Positions 53,280-64,000 of a stretch of 64,000 nt of DNA are shown here, piece after piece. The stretch comes from Tubiluchus corallicola (Eukaryota > Priapulida > Priapulimorpha > Priapulimorphida > Tubiluchidae): the NCBI GenBank assembly GCA_030141605.1, contig JAQGDQ010000348.1:1-64000 (forward strand). Direction: 5' to 3'. The position numbers and the translations under genes were made by a program. Under the pieces are notes generated by a model. The model did not search any database, was not told the DNA's origin, and saw only the letters and a list, made by a program, of their open reading frames with translations. How positions within the stretch are numbered: the stretch's first letter is position 1; every line of letters begins with the position of its first letter.

Positions 53280-55556
53280 CAGGTCCCGACTAGGTCTATA
53301 GTAACCCCCAAGACATGTATGTAATGTAACGAAAATGTGTGCTACAGGAGTGACAGCTCAGGTGGCACGCGAGACGGAGAGGTATGGAGTAGCAAATGCA
53401 GATGGATTGGATTGGCAAAGATGAAACTGAACACGGGATAGATGGTTATACATGTTAGTGAGAAAGACAAACACAGAAGTGGAGTGGCAACAATGATGTC
53501 ACAAAGTACATAGAAGAGTTCCATGAAGTCGAGACCAGTGTCGAGCCGAACAATATGCTCAAGGTTTTATTCAGCATACAGGAAGGTTACATTCATACAT
53601 TGGTATATGCACCAAAAAATGTTGCCAATGAAGAAGACAAAGATGTTTTTATGGCAAATTACAGGAAATAATAGATGAATGTAACAGGAATGACACAATA
53701 GTGTTGACGTAGGATTTCAATGAAAAGGTTGGTACCGATAGCAATAATGGAAAACCTATTACGAGAAAACATGAAATGAGTGAAATATCAGACACTGGTG
53801 AATGATAGTGCGAGTTAGCAGTTATGAATGGACTAGTAATAACAGGAACATTATTTTCACACATATAGGTGCATAAAACCACGTGGACATCACCAGATGG
53901 GCAAACTGAAAACCAGATTGACCATGTGCTAGCTCCAGGACAAATGCAATCATCGGTACTGGACACAAGAGCAATGATGGGAGCTGATGCTGGTATTGAT
54001 CACAGTCTAGTGAGGTCAAAAATGAGGTTGAAGTAAATGAGGGCTACACACAGTGATAAGATCAGATAAAAGTTGCATTTGATGATGGTGATCCAAGTCA
54101 GAGGATGGTGCAATAAAGGGGAAGTATATTTTGGAGATGAGGAACAATTTCCTGATTCTGGAGAGCCTAGTCGAATTAGAGGAGCTGAGCTACAAGACTG
54201 AACATGTGTACATGAACATGGCAGAGCCAATTCTTGGAAGGGCAAGGAGAATAAGCCATGGTTTGGAAGAGAAACATGGAGGCAAGTACAAGAAAAGAGA
54301 GGGATCAAGGAGAAAATCCTGAGAACAAGACTGGAGAGGACAAGACAGAGGTTGGCAGAAGAATACGTTGAAAAGGAAGAGATAGAGCATGTGTAGGTCA
54401 GAGAAGAAATTGATTGTGGAAGTAAAGAAAGAACTAGGTCAAGGTGACGCTATGCAAGACGAATTGTGGCAAGGCACCTGGTGCAGATAATGTGAGCATG
54501 GACTTGCTGAAGGTAGATGTAGAAGAGACAAGCAGGTGGTTAACACATACGTTCAATTTAATATAGAGGGAAGAGAAGGTTCCAGAGAACTGAAAGAAGG
54601 GACCGAAAGAAGGGGATATGAGGGATTGCAACAACTGGCAAGGAGTAACATTGTTGAGCAAGACAAGCAAGATCTTCAGAAAAATACTCATTCATAGGAT
54701 GAAGAAAGGAGTAGAAAAGGCAATGAGGATGGAAAAAACAGGATTCAGAATGGACGGCATGCGACCAGATCATAATTTTAAGGAACGTAATAGAACAGGC
54801 AAATGAACGGAATGCTTCTGTAAACATACATTTTATTGATTTTGAGAAGGCATTTTATTCGGTACATAAAGAGAGCTTGTAGAATATCCTTGAACGATCT
54901 GGCGTGCCAGTGAAGATGAGAAGGCTGATCAGGCAGGTGTATGATGGCTTTAAGTGTGTGAAGGTAGTAGAAGAGTTCGTGTATTTAAAAGCAACGATGT
55001 CAATACTTGGTGGAGGAACACAAGATATAATAAGCAAGCTAAGCAAAGGAAGGGAAGCAACTGGAAGCTTGGCAAGATTTGGAGAGCAGGAAGCATTGAA
55101 GCAGAAACTAAAATAGAATTATTCAAAGAGCTGGTGAAGTCAGTGTTAACGTATGGAAACGAGACATGGAAGACAACAAAGGCAGAGAAAAAGTAACTCG
55201 ATGCATTCCAGTTTAAGTGCCTGAGAAAGATACTAAGGATTAGATAGCAGGATCCAATGGCTGATGACAAATTAGGAGGTGGCAAAGAGGGGACAAATGA
55301 ATGCAGTGGGTGATGTGAGTGAGTGAATGCAGCTACTTAAAAGGAGGTGGAATTGGATCAAATATATCTTACGGAGAGAAAATGAAAATGATTGGGAGGT
55401 AGTGATAGAATGGACAACAGAAGGAAGAAGGGCAATGGGTAGACCAAGAACAACATGGAGAAGGACAGTAGGGCTTAAGAGGAGTTACACACAATGGAGG
55501 AGTGTCAAGACCTTTTGCCTTGTGGAGACTACTTTACTAAGTGCTAAGTAAGTAAG
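53280..55556 (+). pseudogene. RTE-type LINE, long but dead copy
   Basis: Plus-strand fragments appear in the family order. The endonuclease comes first: HRSGVATMMSQS, then TWTSPDGQTENQIDHVL and GADAGIDHSLV. The reverse transcriptase follows: KAPGADNVSMDLL, CNNWQGVTLLSKTSKIFRKI, an F-I-D-F-E-K-A-F box read as HFIDFEKAF, and GVPVKMRRLIRQVYDGF. Then come the C-terminal VKSVLTYGNETWK, CLRKILRI, RRWNWIKYILRRE and GRPRTTWRRTV. Many stops and frameshifts occur. The sequence jumps from VYDGFKCV straight to VEEFVYL near 54965, skipping the part with the catalytic Asp-Asp box. The 3' end is a (TAAG)n tail, typical of RTE elements. Confidence 0.85.
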
Positions 55557-55765
55557 TAAGTCATTGTTTACTTGTCTGGTGAATTGTGCAGTTCACGTGT
55601 ACAATAAGTCAAGATGCTGAAAACGTTCAATTTTTTGTCAGAAGGGATTTCTACAGGCAATAACCCCTGATTTGCTTTGATAGAAAATAGATAGCATTTC
55701 TGATAAGCTTGTGCAAAAATGTCTACGTTATTAGAGTTTGTTCGCAATCGCACTAGCAAAGTTGA

Positions 55766-56243
55766 ATGGCAAGTTATCACAGATCTGTGACCATGATCAG
55801 GAGGATTTATAAACGGCTGAACTCCATATTGAAGTGGCCACTTCGAAAATTTATCACCTCCCATCCACTTTTACCTATGCAATTGTATCCGTTAACTGAA
55901 GCTGAGGAAATTATGAACAATCGCCCTACTACGTACATTTCTTTACATGTTGACTACATTGTAGATGTGGATTTAGATGTCGATTTCGTCACAATTTATA
56001 CATCACCAGGTACTGCCACTTATGCTAGAGCTTTATTTCATCATGAACGAATTCATTACTGGCACGAATGTCACTTTGTCACAGCAGCTAGAGTTTTGGA
56101 AGAAAGGTCGGCACATCTTACAACGTTTTGGACCAATGGTCAAAGAATACTTGCAGTTTCTATGTGAACATCATATGACTGATTTTAAAACAATACAAGA
56201 TGACGTCAACAGTTTTTGCTGGGAGCAACGATATTGGTTTTAG
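55766..56243 (+). pseudogene. BEL/Pao integrase C-terminal remnant
   Basis: LTEAEEIMNNRPTTY matches the E-x-x-x-N-x-R-P segment at the end of the integrase core. After one frame change, RHILQRFGPMVKEYLQFL matches the following LQR..W..EYL block of BEL/Pao Pol. Plus strand; at least one frameshift; no LTR found. Confidence 0.6.
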
Positions 56244-56651
56244 GTTACCATTTTCACTGTGGTGTTTAGCTGCTTATGTTTAGGTAAGATCATGATGTCT
56301 CTACTCATGGTGGTCCTTGACTTCTCTATTCATGGTGGACCTCTCCAGATGGTCTCCAACATGCATAATGCACTTTTCACCCATGAATGGGTTAATTTGG
56401 TATCAGTTACTTGACTTTCCAACATGGTGATCCATCGTCTTTAAAGCTCTAGCGCTAGAACATTCTCTTGTTGTGCATGCCTTGTAATTTCGTGTGACTA
56501 ACTTCATCCAGTTATGAATTTGTCAGTTGAGCCGATTCAGTTAGATCGTCTCCTTTGACTTTAGCTAGAAGTGTTCTCGGTGTCCATGCTGAGAAGGGTA
56601 CATGAACTGAACCACAATCATTCGTTAAGTGGACATAGCTGACAGCTCCAT

Positions 56652-57206
56652 GTGCATATTGTGATGCATCGTAAAGTCGCATGCATCACTAACGGATGCA
56701 CACTTTTTCATGAAGTTTCAAGAGACAGCTATAACAAACTAAATAGTCTTCAAAATTATGCATTAAGATTAGTTGCTGGCTATCCAAATAAAACGTCCCT
56801 CGTAACAAATCAAACCTCTGCAGCAGAATTAAGAACAATGTTTAAAATCCCAATTTTACAAGCAAATAAAGACTTCTACACAATCCTGTTTTTATATAAA
56901 TACATCAACAATACTAATAAGCCCTTCATCAAAAATAAGCTTCGACTCCTCTTGGGGCCAACACTAAATCCAAGAACACACAATATTAAACAAATATGCA
57001 CTAATAACAAATACGGCAACAATTCTATCACTAAACAAGGAGTCCAACTCTGGAATACCCTGCCATCAAATTTAAAACAAATGAAGTCTTTTGACGAATT
57101 CAAATCAAAATTAAAAATACATACATTAAATCGTTTTGAAAACCCAACATACGTAAACGATAATATATATTCATCCACAAATTTTATTTACCCACGTCCA
57201 TTTTAA
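56652..57206 (+). pseudogene. LINE reverse-transcriptase C-terminal fragment (CR1/jockey-like)
   Basis: An open frame of ~170 codons reads YNKLNSLQNYALRLVAGYPN, then LLFLYKYINNTNKPF-like residues, then GNNSITKQGVQLWNTLPSNL and SFDEFKSKLKIHTL, ending in TAA. This is the conserved C-terminal region downstream of the RT domain in CR1/jockey-type ORF2 proteins. It is uninterrupted, so the insertion is relatively recent, but it is 5'-truncated. Confidence 0.75.
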
Positions 57207-57783
57207 ATTATATGTATATATTGTATATAGTGTAATATTATAATGTATATTTTGTTTTAAATTTTTGGCACAGTAGTTTTTAGTTTGCACTGGCCGCATT
57301 TGCCTTTATAACAGTTGCGTGATCTCATGCTGCGATGTTCTTTTACGCTTTTATAGTTGTGAATATCGATTTTTTATGGCAAATAAAGATTGTTATATAT
57401 ATATATATAATCAGAACTGTACCATCATTGTTACGGTTAACATGCCATTGGCTTGCGTATTACATGATAATTTCAGTGACTCGTACATCTCCCTGCTTGT
57501 TGGCTCGTAATGCTAAAATGATTTCCTGACTTTGTGTATTGAAATTAAGTTTAATCAGAAATTCCCGTTTTTGTGAAGTTAGTAAGTTAGACGTTATATG
57601 ACGTTGATCATCATGATTTACCTAAAGCATCAGCGCTGTCGTCAATGTTCGGTGTTAACATTCAATAAAACGTATTAAATTAGGAATTGTATTTTGTTAT
57701 ATCGATTATAACAACTACAATAATCACTAGGCTTCACACAACGGCTCATTTTGAAACTCTCTAGAAGTTGGCGTTTGTTTAAT
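57207..57783. other. LINE 3' flank and spacer
   Basis: AT-rich sequence with a short (TA)n at about 57395; probably the 3' untranslated region of the preceding LINE fragment at first, then nothing recognised. Confidence 0.4.
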
Positions 57784-58430
57784 TCATTTCTTCTCAGTTG
57801 CATCCTGCAAATTCCAAGAGAAGATGTCGTTTAATGTGACATTCATCTGGAAAAACAATTTTGCTTGCAATACAAATGAACTTACCATTCCCAGGGGATC
57901 GTACAAAGAAGCCAGTGAGCTTAGGACTCCTCGACTGGTGTGAGGATCTACCCATTGTTTTGACTTGGCTTCCAAAAGTGTCGTCTTCACCTTATGGGTT
58001 TTGTCATGACTTGACGTTCATAAGGAGTAGATCATGTGTCAAGTTTGCATTTTGAGCCAGTTTGCCTCTGTGCTCCTCTCGAACTTCTGCCACAATCTCT
58101 CTCTGGTATTGCTGGTCCACTTGGTTAGACAAATACCTCGCTTGTCTTGTAATGCCGTCAAGTAGAAAATCAGGCTTACAGTTTGCTTAACTATATCCAC
58201 GCATTTCAAGCAGTCATAAACATAGAAATTGTGTAATACAGTACTAACTGCCTCGTAGTCGAAGTTGTCTACACAATCTGTTGCTGTGTACCTGGTAGCA
58301 AAGGACGCTACACTCAAGGATCAAAGCCGTCCAAATAAATGGACTGCCATCCTATTAGCTTCTGGTGGTCTATAAAAGTGTCTGTTTGGCCACAAAAGGC
58401 AGCAAAGTCTGTTCTAGGACGGAAGAAGAC
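57784..58430 (-). pseudogene. BEL/Pao reverse-transcriptase remnant
   Basis: Minus strand, in family order: RPPEANRMAVHLFGRL, then FATRYTATDCVDNFD, FYVYDCLKCVD, ICLTKWTSNTRE, then (57990-57784) TSRGVLSSLASLYDPLGMVS and LQAKLFFQ. At least two frame changes are needed. The catalytic box reads YVYD where the family has two adjacent Asp, so it cannot polymerise. Opposite in orientation to the integrase piece at 55.8 kb, so the two are either separate insertions or a rearranged one. Confidence 0.75.
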
Positions 58431-58929
58431 TTGATGAACCAATTTGAAATGCAAAACGTTATGATAACTTGCACTTTTAAAGCTTGCAGGATAAAACTAG
58501 GATCTTTTTAAACGACATCGCAAAACCGCGATATTAGCCTATTAAAAAATCTACGTGCAAAGCATTTTATTAGACGCAGCTCGCACTGCAGGAATATATT
58601 AATTGCTGTTTTGCTATTATACAGGGTGTCTCATAAGTCGCTACACACTTACATTTTCTGTATTTTAACAAAGAAAGTGAAATGTTTGAAAAGTAATACA
58701 AATGAACTAAAACTTTGGACAATTATTTAAGTATTTAAGTCTAATTAGTCAGAAATCTGAAAGGACCTACCGCACTAATAGGTTTAGCTATTTTGCTACC
58801 TTCTACTGGAACCTAAACAGCTTCAACGACCTATCCAAATGGAAAGTAAGTATGTTGAACTGAGAAAGTCCCTCACAGCTCGTGGACAGTGAGGAAGGGC
58901 AGCACCTTGTTCAAAAACGACATTGTTAA
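58431..58929. other. Spacer with an unpaired mariner-like end
   Basis: TACAGGGTGTCTCATAAGTC at 58620 has the look of a mariner/Tc1 terminal repeat preceded by TA, but no inverted partner was found nearby. Confidence 0.35.
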
Positions 58930-59560
58930 TAGACAGATAATATTGTGGAACACGGGACAGATGATTATACATGTCAGTGAGGAAGACAAACACAGAGGTG
59001 GAGTGGCGACATTGATGTCACAAAGTGCAAGAAGAGTTGCTTGGAGTCGAGACCAGAGTCAAGCCAAATAATATGCTCAAGGTTTTATTCAGCATAGAAG
59101 AAGGTTACATTGATACAAGTATTTGCACCGACCGTTGAATGTTGCCGATGAAGAAAACAAAGATGCTTTTATGGCAAATTACAGGAAACAATAGATGAAT
59201 GAACAGGAATGACTAAGGTTTAGATAGCAGGAGCTTGTGGCAGATTTGGAGGTGGCAAACAGGGCACAAATGAATTCAGTGAGTGATGAACTCAGAAGGA
59301 GGAGATGCAATTTTATTTGACATGTCCTAAGGCTAGAATGACTGTGAGATATAGCAGTGAAATGGACATCAGAAGGAAGAAAGATGAGAGGTAGACCGAG
59401 AACAACATGGAGAAAGACAGCAGAGGCAAAGAGGAGTTACACAGGATGTTGGAGTGAGGTTAAAGTAACAGCAATGGACAGAAGTTTTTGAACTGGTGTC
59501 GCAGTCTAATGCACCCTCTGGCGTCAAGAGAACTAAATGCCAAGTGCTAAGTACCAACAG
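58930..59560 (+). pseudogene. RTE-type LINE, second copy with a large internal deletion
   Basis: Left part aligns with 53430-53697 (KHRGGVATLMSQSARRV, ENKDAFMANYRKQ); right part with 55230-55540 (GRKMRGRPRTTWRKTAEAKR). The join is at about 59211. Relative to the copy at 53.3 kb, about 1.5 kb covering the end of the endonuclease and the whole reverse transcriptase is missing. Confidence 0.82.
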
Positions 59561-59943
59561 AAACAGTCAATAGTGGTCTGATGAAGACAGCAATGAACTC
59601 AGTCAGATCATTTAAATGTGTTAGATGACGGGCTCATATGAATGAGACCCAAGTTTCTCGGAAAATACAGGTATTAAAAGCTTGAGTAATGCGGTGAAAT
59701 TAAATTACACAAACGGCATAACAACAGAAATATGTTGAGCTTCAGGAATATACCGATGCCAATTACCGCAGTATTTCTAAATAGGAATAAAGCAACTGTT
59801 TCGCCCAGTGTGAACATCAGCCAGAAACCTGCTGTCTGCAAGCAACACCATTATGCTGTCTGATCCATAAGATGCACTTAATCGCTGGAAAGAACATTCA
59901 TCTATGATTTTGAGATTCAGCAGTAGCCGAGTCTTCCTGAAAA
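59561..59943. other. Spacer, nothing recognised
   Basis: Non-coding sequence between the LINE and the 33-bp array. Confidence 0.4.
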
Positions 59944-61490
59944 ATGTTCCTCGCTTTCGCTACAACTTCGAATGAACGTTTCTTGCTTTCCTCTACAACT
60001 TTGGATGAATGTTCCTTACTTTCCTGTACAACTTTGGATGAATATTCTTCGCTTTCCCGTACAACTTTGGATGAATGTTCTTCGCTTTCCTTTACAACTT
60101 TGGATGAATGTTCTTCGCTTTCCTCTTCACCTTTGGATGAATGTTCCTCGCTTTCCTCTACACCTTTGGATGAATGTTCCTCGCTTTCCTCTACACCTTT
60201 GGATGAATGTTCCTCGCTTTCCTCTTCACCTTTGGATGAATGTTCCTCGCTTTCCTCTACACCTTTGGATGAATGTTCCTCGCTTTCCTCTACACCTTTG
60301 GATGAATGTTCCTCGCTTTCCTCTACACCTTTGGATGAATGTTCCTCGCTTTCCTCTACACCTTTTGATGAATGTTCCTCGCTTTCCTCTTCACCTTTGG
60401 ATGAATGTTCCTCGCTTTCCTCTACACCTTTGGATGAATGTTCCTCGCTTTCCTCTACACCTTTGGATGAATGTTCCTCGCTTTCCTCTACACCTTTGGA
60501 TGAATGTTCCTCGCTTTCCTCTACACCTTTGGATGAATGTTCCTCGCTTTCCTCTACACCTTTGGATGAATGTTCCTCGCTTTCCTCTACACCTTTTGAT
60601 GAATGTTCCTCGCTTTCCTCTACACCTTTGGATGAATGTTCCTCGCTTTCCTCTACACCTTTTGATGACTGTTCCTCGCTTTCCTCTTCACCTTTGGATG
60701 AATGTTCTTCGCTTTCCTCTTCAGCTTTGGATGAATTTTCCTCGCTTTCCTCTACACCTTTGGATGAATGTTCTTCGCTTTCCTCTTCACCTTTGGATGA
60801 ATGTTCCTCGCTTTCTTCTTCACCTTTGGATGAATGTTCCTCGCTTTCCTCTACACCTTTGGATGAATGTTCCTCGCTTTCCTCTTCACCTTTGGATGAA
60901 TGTTCCTCGCTTTCCTCTACACCTTTGGATGAATGTTCCTCGCTTTCCTCTACACCTTTGGATGAATGTTCCTCGCTTTCCTCTACACCTTTGGATGAAT
61001 GTTCCTCGCTTTCCTCTACACCTTTTGATGAATGTTCCTCGCTTTCCTCTACACCTTTGGATGAATGTTCCTCGCTTTCCTCTACACCTTTTGATGAATG
61101 TTCCTCGCTTTCCTCTACACCTTTGGATGAATGTTCCTCGCTTTCCTGTACAACTTTGAATGACTGTTCCTCGCTTTCCTGTACACCTTTTGATGAATGT
61201 TCCTCGCTTTCCTCTACACCTTTGGATGAATGTTCCTCGCTTTCCTCTACACCTTTTGATGAATGTTCCTCGCTTTCCTCTACACCTTTGGATGAATGTT
61301 CCTCGCTTTCCTGTACAACTTTGAATGACTGTTCCTCGCTTTCCTGTACACCGTTTGATGAATGTTCCTCGCTTTCCTGTACAACTTTGAATGATTGTTA
61401 TTCCTTTCCTCTACAACTTGAATGTTTATTTCTTGCTTTCCTCTACAATTTTGATGAATGTTCTTCGCTTTCCTCTAGAACTTTGAATAA
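59944..61490 (+). repeat. 33-bp minisatellite, ~46 copies, open in two frames
   Basis: Unit: CTCTACACCTTTGGATGAAT, GTTCCTCGCTTTC. The unit is stop-free in two plus-strand frames: one stays open for 520 codons (11-residue repeat SSTPLDECSSL) and the other for 395 codons (NVPRFPLHLWM). Variation between units changes residues freely in both frames, and no upstream signal peptide or splice context is visible. I therefore treat it as a satellite, not a protein gene, with the caveat that expression cannot be ruled out. End copies are more degenerate than the core. Confidence 0.95.
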
Positions 61491-61624
61491 AATTAATAAT
61501 GTTTAACGATGATGTTCACATGTGCAAATACAGTCTCTGTACAAAGTTCCCACGAGCTGAGAACAGCAGAATGTTCCTTGTTAGTTTACAACCTGAAGCT
61601 CGTGTTTTATGTTTGTTTGCTTGC

Positions 61625-61989
61625 TGTTTACAGAAAATTAAATTCCTTGTTTTTGATTAGGTCGTCGTGAGAAGAAAATCAGAATACTGGTTTAAAGTTG
61701 TATGCGGACCACAGCTGTTGAAGATTTTATTGGTCTTTAATTTACACTGCACAATTGCGTTTAGTACAAGCTCTGTGTGTATTATTATTATTATTATTAT
61801 TATTTATTTTTTATTATAATAATAATAATATACACAGAGCTTGTACTAAATGCAATTGTGCAGTGTAAATTAAAGACCAACAAAGACCAATAATGAGTGG
61901 AACAGCTATGCTCCTCTTACAACCAGTATGCTGATTTTCTCCTCACGACGACCTAAACAAAAACAATGCAATTTAATTTTCTGTAAACA
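61625..61989. mobile_element. Long inverted repeat (fold-back element), ~170-bp arms
   Basis: The left arm, from TGTTTACAGAAAATTAAATT, is inverted as the right arm ending in AATTTAATTTTCTGTAAACA. The inner ~60 bp (GGTCTTTAATTTACACTGCA, GTACAAGCTCTGTGT) is almost perfectly paired. The outer part has mismatches and one ~20-bp insertion in the right arm. The loop is a (TTA)n/(AAT)n tract. Transcribed, it would fold into a long hairpin. Confidence 0.9.
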
Positions 61990-62640
61990 ACAAAATATGG
62001 GCTTCATGTTCTAACAAATTCCGTGGTCTACTATTAGAGAAACAATGGGCTTCATGTTCTAACAAATTGTATGATTTGTTGTTAGGGAAACAATGGGTAT
62101 CATGTTCTAACAATTCTGTGGTCTGCTGTTAGGGAAACAATGGGTACCATGTTCTAACAACTTCCGTGGTCTACTTTTAGAGAAACTATGGGCTCCATGT
62201 TCTAACAAATTCCGTGGTCTACTGTTAGGGAAACAATGGGGTTCATGTTCTAACAAATTCCGTGGTCTGCTGTTAGGGAAACAATGGGTACCATGTTCTA
62301 ACAAATTCCGTGGTCTACAGTTAGGGGAACAATGGGCTTCATGTTCTAACAAATTGTATGATTTGCTGTTAGGGAAACAATGGGTATCATGTTCTAACAA
62401 TTCTGTGGTCTGCTGTTAGGGAAACAATGGGTACCATGTTCTAACAAATTCCGTGGTCTACTGTTAGGGAAACAATGGGGTTCATGTTCTAACAAATTCC
62501 GTGGTCTGCTGTTAGGGAAACAATGGGTACCATGTTCTAACAAATTCCGTGGTCTACAGTTAGGGAAACAATGGGCTTCATGTTCTAACAAATTGTATGA
62601 TTTGCTGTTAGGGAAACAATGGGCGACATGTTGTACAAAA
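61990..62640. repeat. 48-bp minisatellite, ~13 copies, higher-order
   Basis: Unit: AAACAATGGGCTTCATGTTC, TAACAAATTCCGTGGTCTAC, TGTTAGGG. The variant order (TTCAT/GTATGATTTG, TATCAT, TACCAT, GTTCAT, TACCAT/ACAG) repeats, so blocks of about five units were duplicated together. It starts where the fold-back element ends. Confidence 0.95.
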
Positions 62641-64000
62641 ACTGTATTCCATTGTTAGGTACAAACAGCTCTTGAGAGACACGCACTTTGAAGTCTAGAT
62701 CAGCTAGCAGGCTAGTAAACTCTGGCTAGCTGTGATCACATAATTATGCAAAAATGTATGATTTTAAAGGCATACAGGATAATGTTAATTAGTAATTACT
62801 TAAAACTCAAACAATATGGAATAATGTATATTGAAGATTGAATAATTTACTGGTGTTGAGTCTGCTTTGCAGGCATGACGTGCAACTGACGGAACGCTTT
62901 CCTTTTTATAATCATTAAAAGTAAATGCAGAAAAGAGGAGAGCAAACTTAACCAAGCACACAGAGCTTCTGGAAATGGAACATATGATTTCCAATATACA
63001 AAGACATGACAGTTGCTGCACTAGTCATACTATTGAAGTCGTACTGTTGAATTAATTGACTGGAAAATTATTATGACATAATAAATATGCTAGAAGAATT
63101 CATAAAACAAGAGTACAGACACTATAAATTTAATGAGAAATGTTGTAAATTGACAGTTTGTGGCGATAAATCAAGTGCTGCCATCTGTCACATAAATAAG
63201 AACTGTTAAGAAACAGAAGAAAAATTAGTTTGCCTATCAAAGTAACACTATCTGAAGCATGAAAAAATGGGCAGAGCAATGAAGAACTGTGTCAGGTATG
63301 TGGGGCTTGTTGACGACTTTGGGCTGTTTTAATTTTGGGAGTGGTCAGATCACAATAAACTCGAGTAAAATTGTACTTTTGTGTTAAACTGGTTTAAAAT
63401 TTATTTCGTAGTACATAACACCTATTTTGACGACAAGGATGGAATACATACATACTACAGCATATCAATTGTTTATTTAGACAAATTAATAATCTAGTGT
63501 ATTACAATTCAATTCTAACACAATTGTTAGATACACTAAATAATGAATTTCTCTTGGATATAAAAGCGTTTAATATTGATTATGATATATAATTTATATT
63601 AGCGATTCTTCTGTGCCTATGCAACCTCAGACTGCCAAGATCAAACCACAAATCAGTATATAGTGATTATTTTATTTATTGAACACTTTATAATCATGAT
63701 CACAGTTTTTCTTAGTTCTTGCTCCATTTCATCTTTCATTCACTGCTCCCCCCCACTTTTATGTATATATTATTATTATTTCAATTATTCATCACTTCTT
63801 TAAGATTTCCACGTACAGTTTGGCCTGTCAAGCTATGCTTTTAGGCTCAAACTGTATGCATCAAAATTACACTGTAATGTAATTTGCAGATGTATATGCT
63901 GCATAAGAATCTCTTTCTGGATACTATTGCATTTATATTTATATTTACTTCAGTGAAATTGTCTGTATTTTTATTATAACTGTTAGATGCAGAGTGGAAA
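62641..64000. other. Right edge of window, nothing recognised
   Basis: AT-rich sequence without a convincing exon, repeat copy or RNA gene. A minus-strand frame at 62800-63021 has no motif. Confidence 0.45.

Overview
This is a stretch of an AT-rich animal nuclear genome. It holds spliced genes with GT/AG introns, a rhodopsin-class GPCR, a TTLL-family gene, and remnants of RTE-type LINEs, BEL/Pao retroelements, a mariner and several MITE-like elements. Together these point to an invertebrate metazoan; the phylum cannot be resolved from sequence reading alone. Coding content is low and most of the window is repeats.

Region by region: (1) 0-3.4 kb is low-complexity and repeat debris. (2) 3.9-5.0 kb carries a single-exon class A GPCR (minus strand). 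Its C-terminal codons and stop run into a 33-bp minisatellite, and its N-terminus carries an exact-length 29-residue duplication. (3) 5-11.9 kb is intergenic, with a BEL/Pao gag remnant, a small MITE and a 25-copy ~66-bp tandem array. (4) 12.37-36.12 kb is one minus-strand gene that I rebuilt from 14 phase-compatible exons (1737 nt, 578 codons plus stop). It encodes a TTLL4-like tubulin or protein polyglutamylase. Twelve exons are supported by family similarity; the first and last are supported only by reading frame and splice signals. The proposed first exon encodes what looks like a cleavable signal peptide, which would be very unusual for a TTLL enzyme. Most of its larger introns contain tandem arrays, each with a different unit (70, 41, 11, 73, 42, 31 and 21 bp), and MITE-like elements. 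(5) 36-53 kb has no gene I can support. It holds a 39-47 kb segmental duplication in the rearranged order X-Y / Y-X, further dispersed repeats and a mariner relic. (6) 53.3-59.6 kb is a graveyard of dead retroelements: two RTE-type LINE copies with internal deletions, two BEL/Pao pol pieces in opposite orientation, and the C-terminus of another LINE. (7) 59.9-64 kb holds a 33-bp array that keeps two overlapping frames open for 520 and 395 codons, a ~365-bp near-perfect inverted repeat, and a 48-bp array with higher-order structure.

The two cellular genes lie in the same orientation but show no sign of acting together. The main biological lead is the TTLL4-like gene with a predicted secretory N-terminus. 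The main structural lead is the dense set of unrelated minisatellites, several of which start at or sit inside transposon-like ends. All family assignments come from reading translated sequence; no database search was run.
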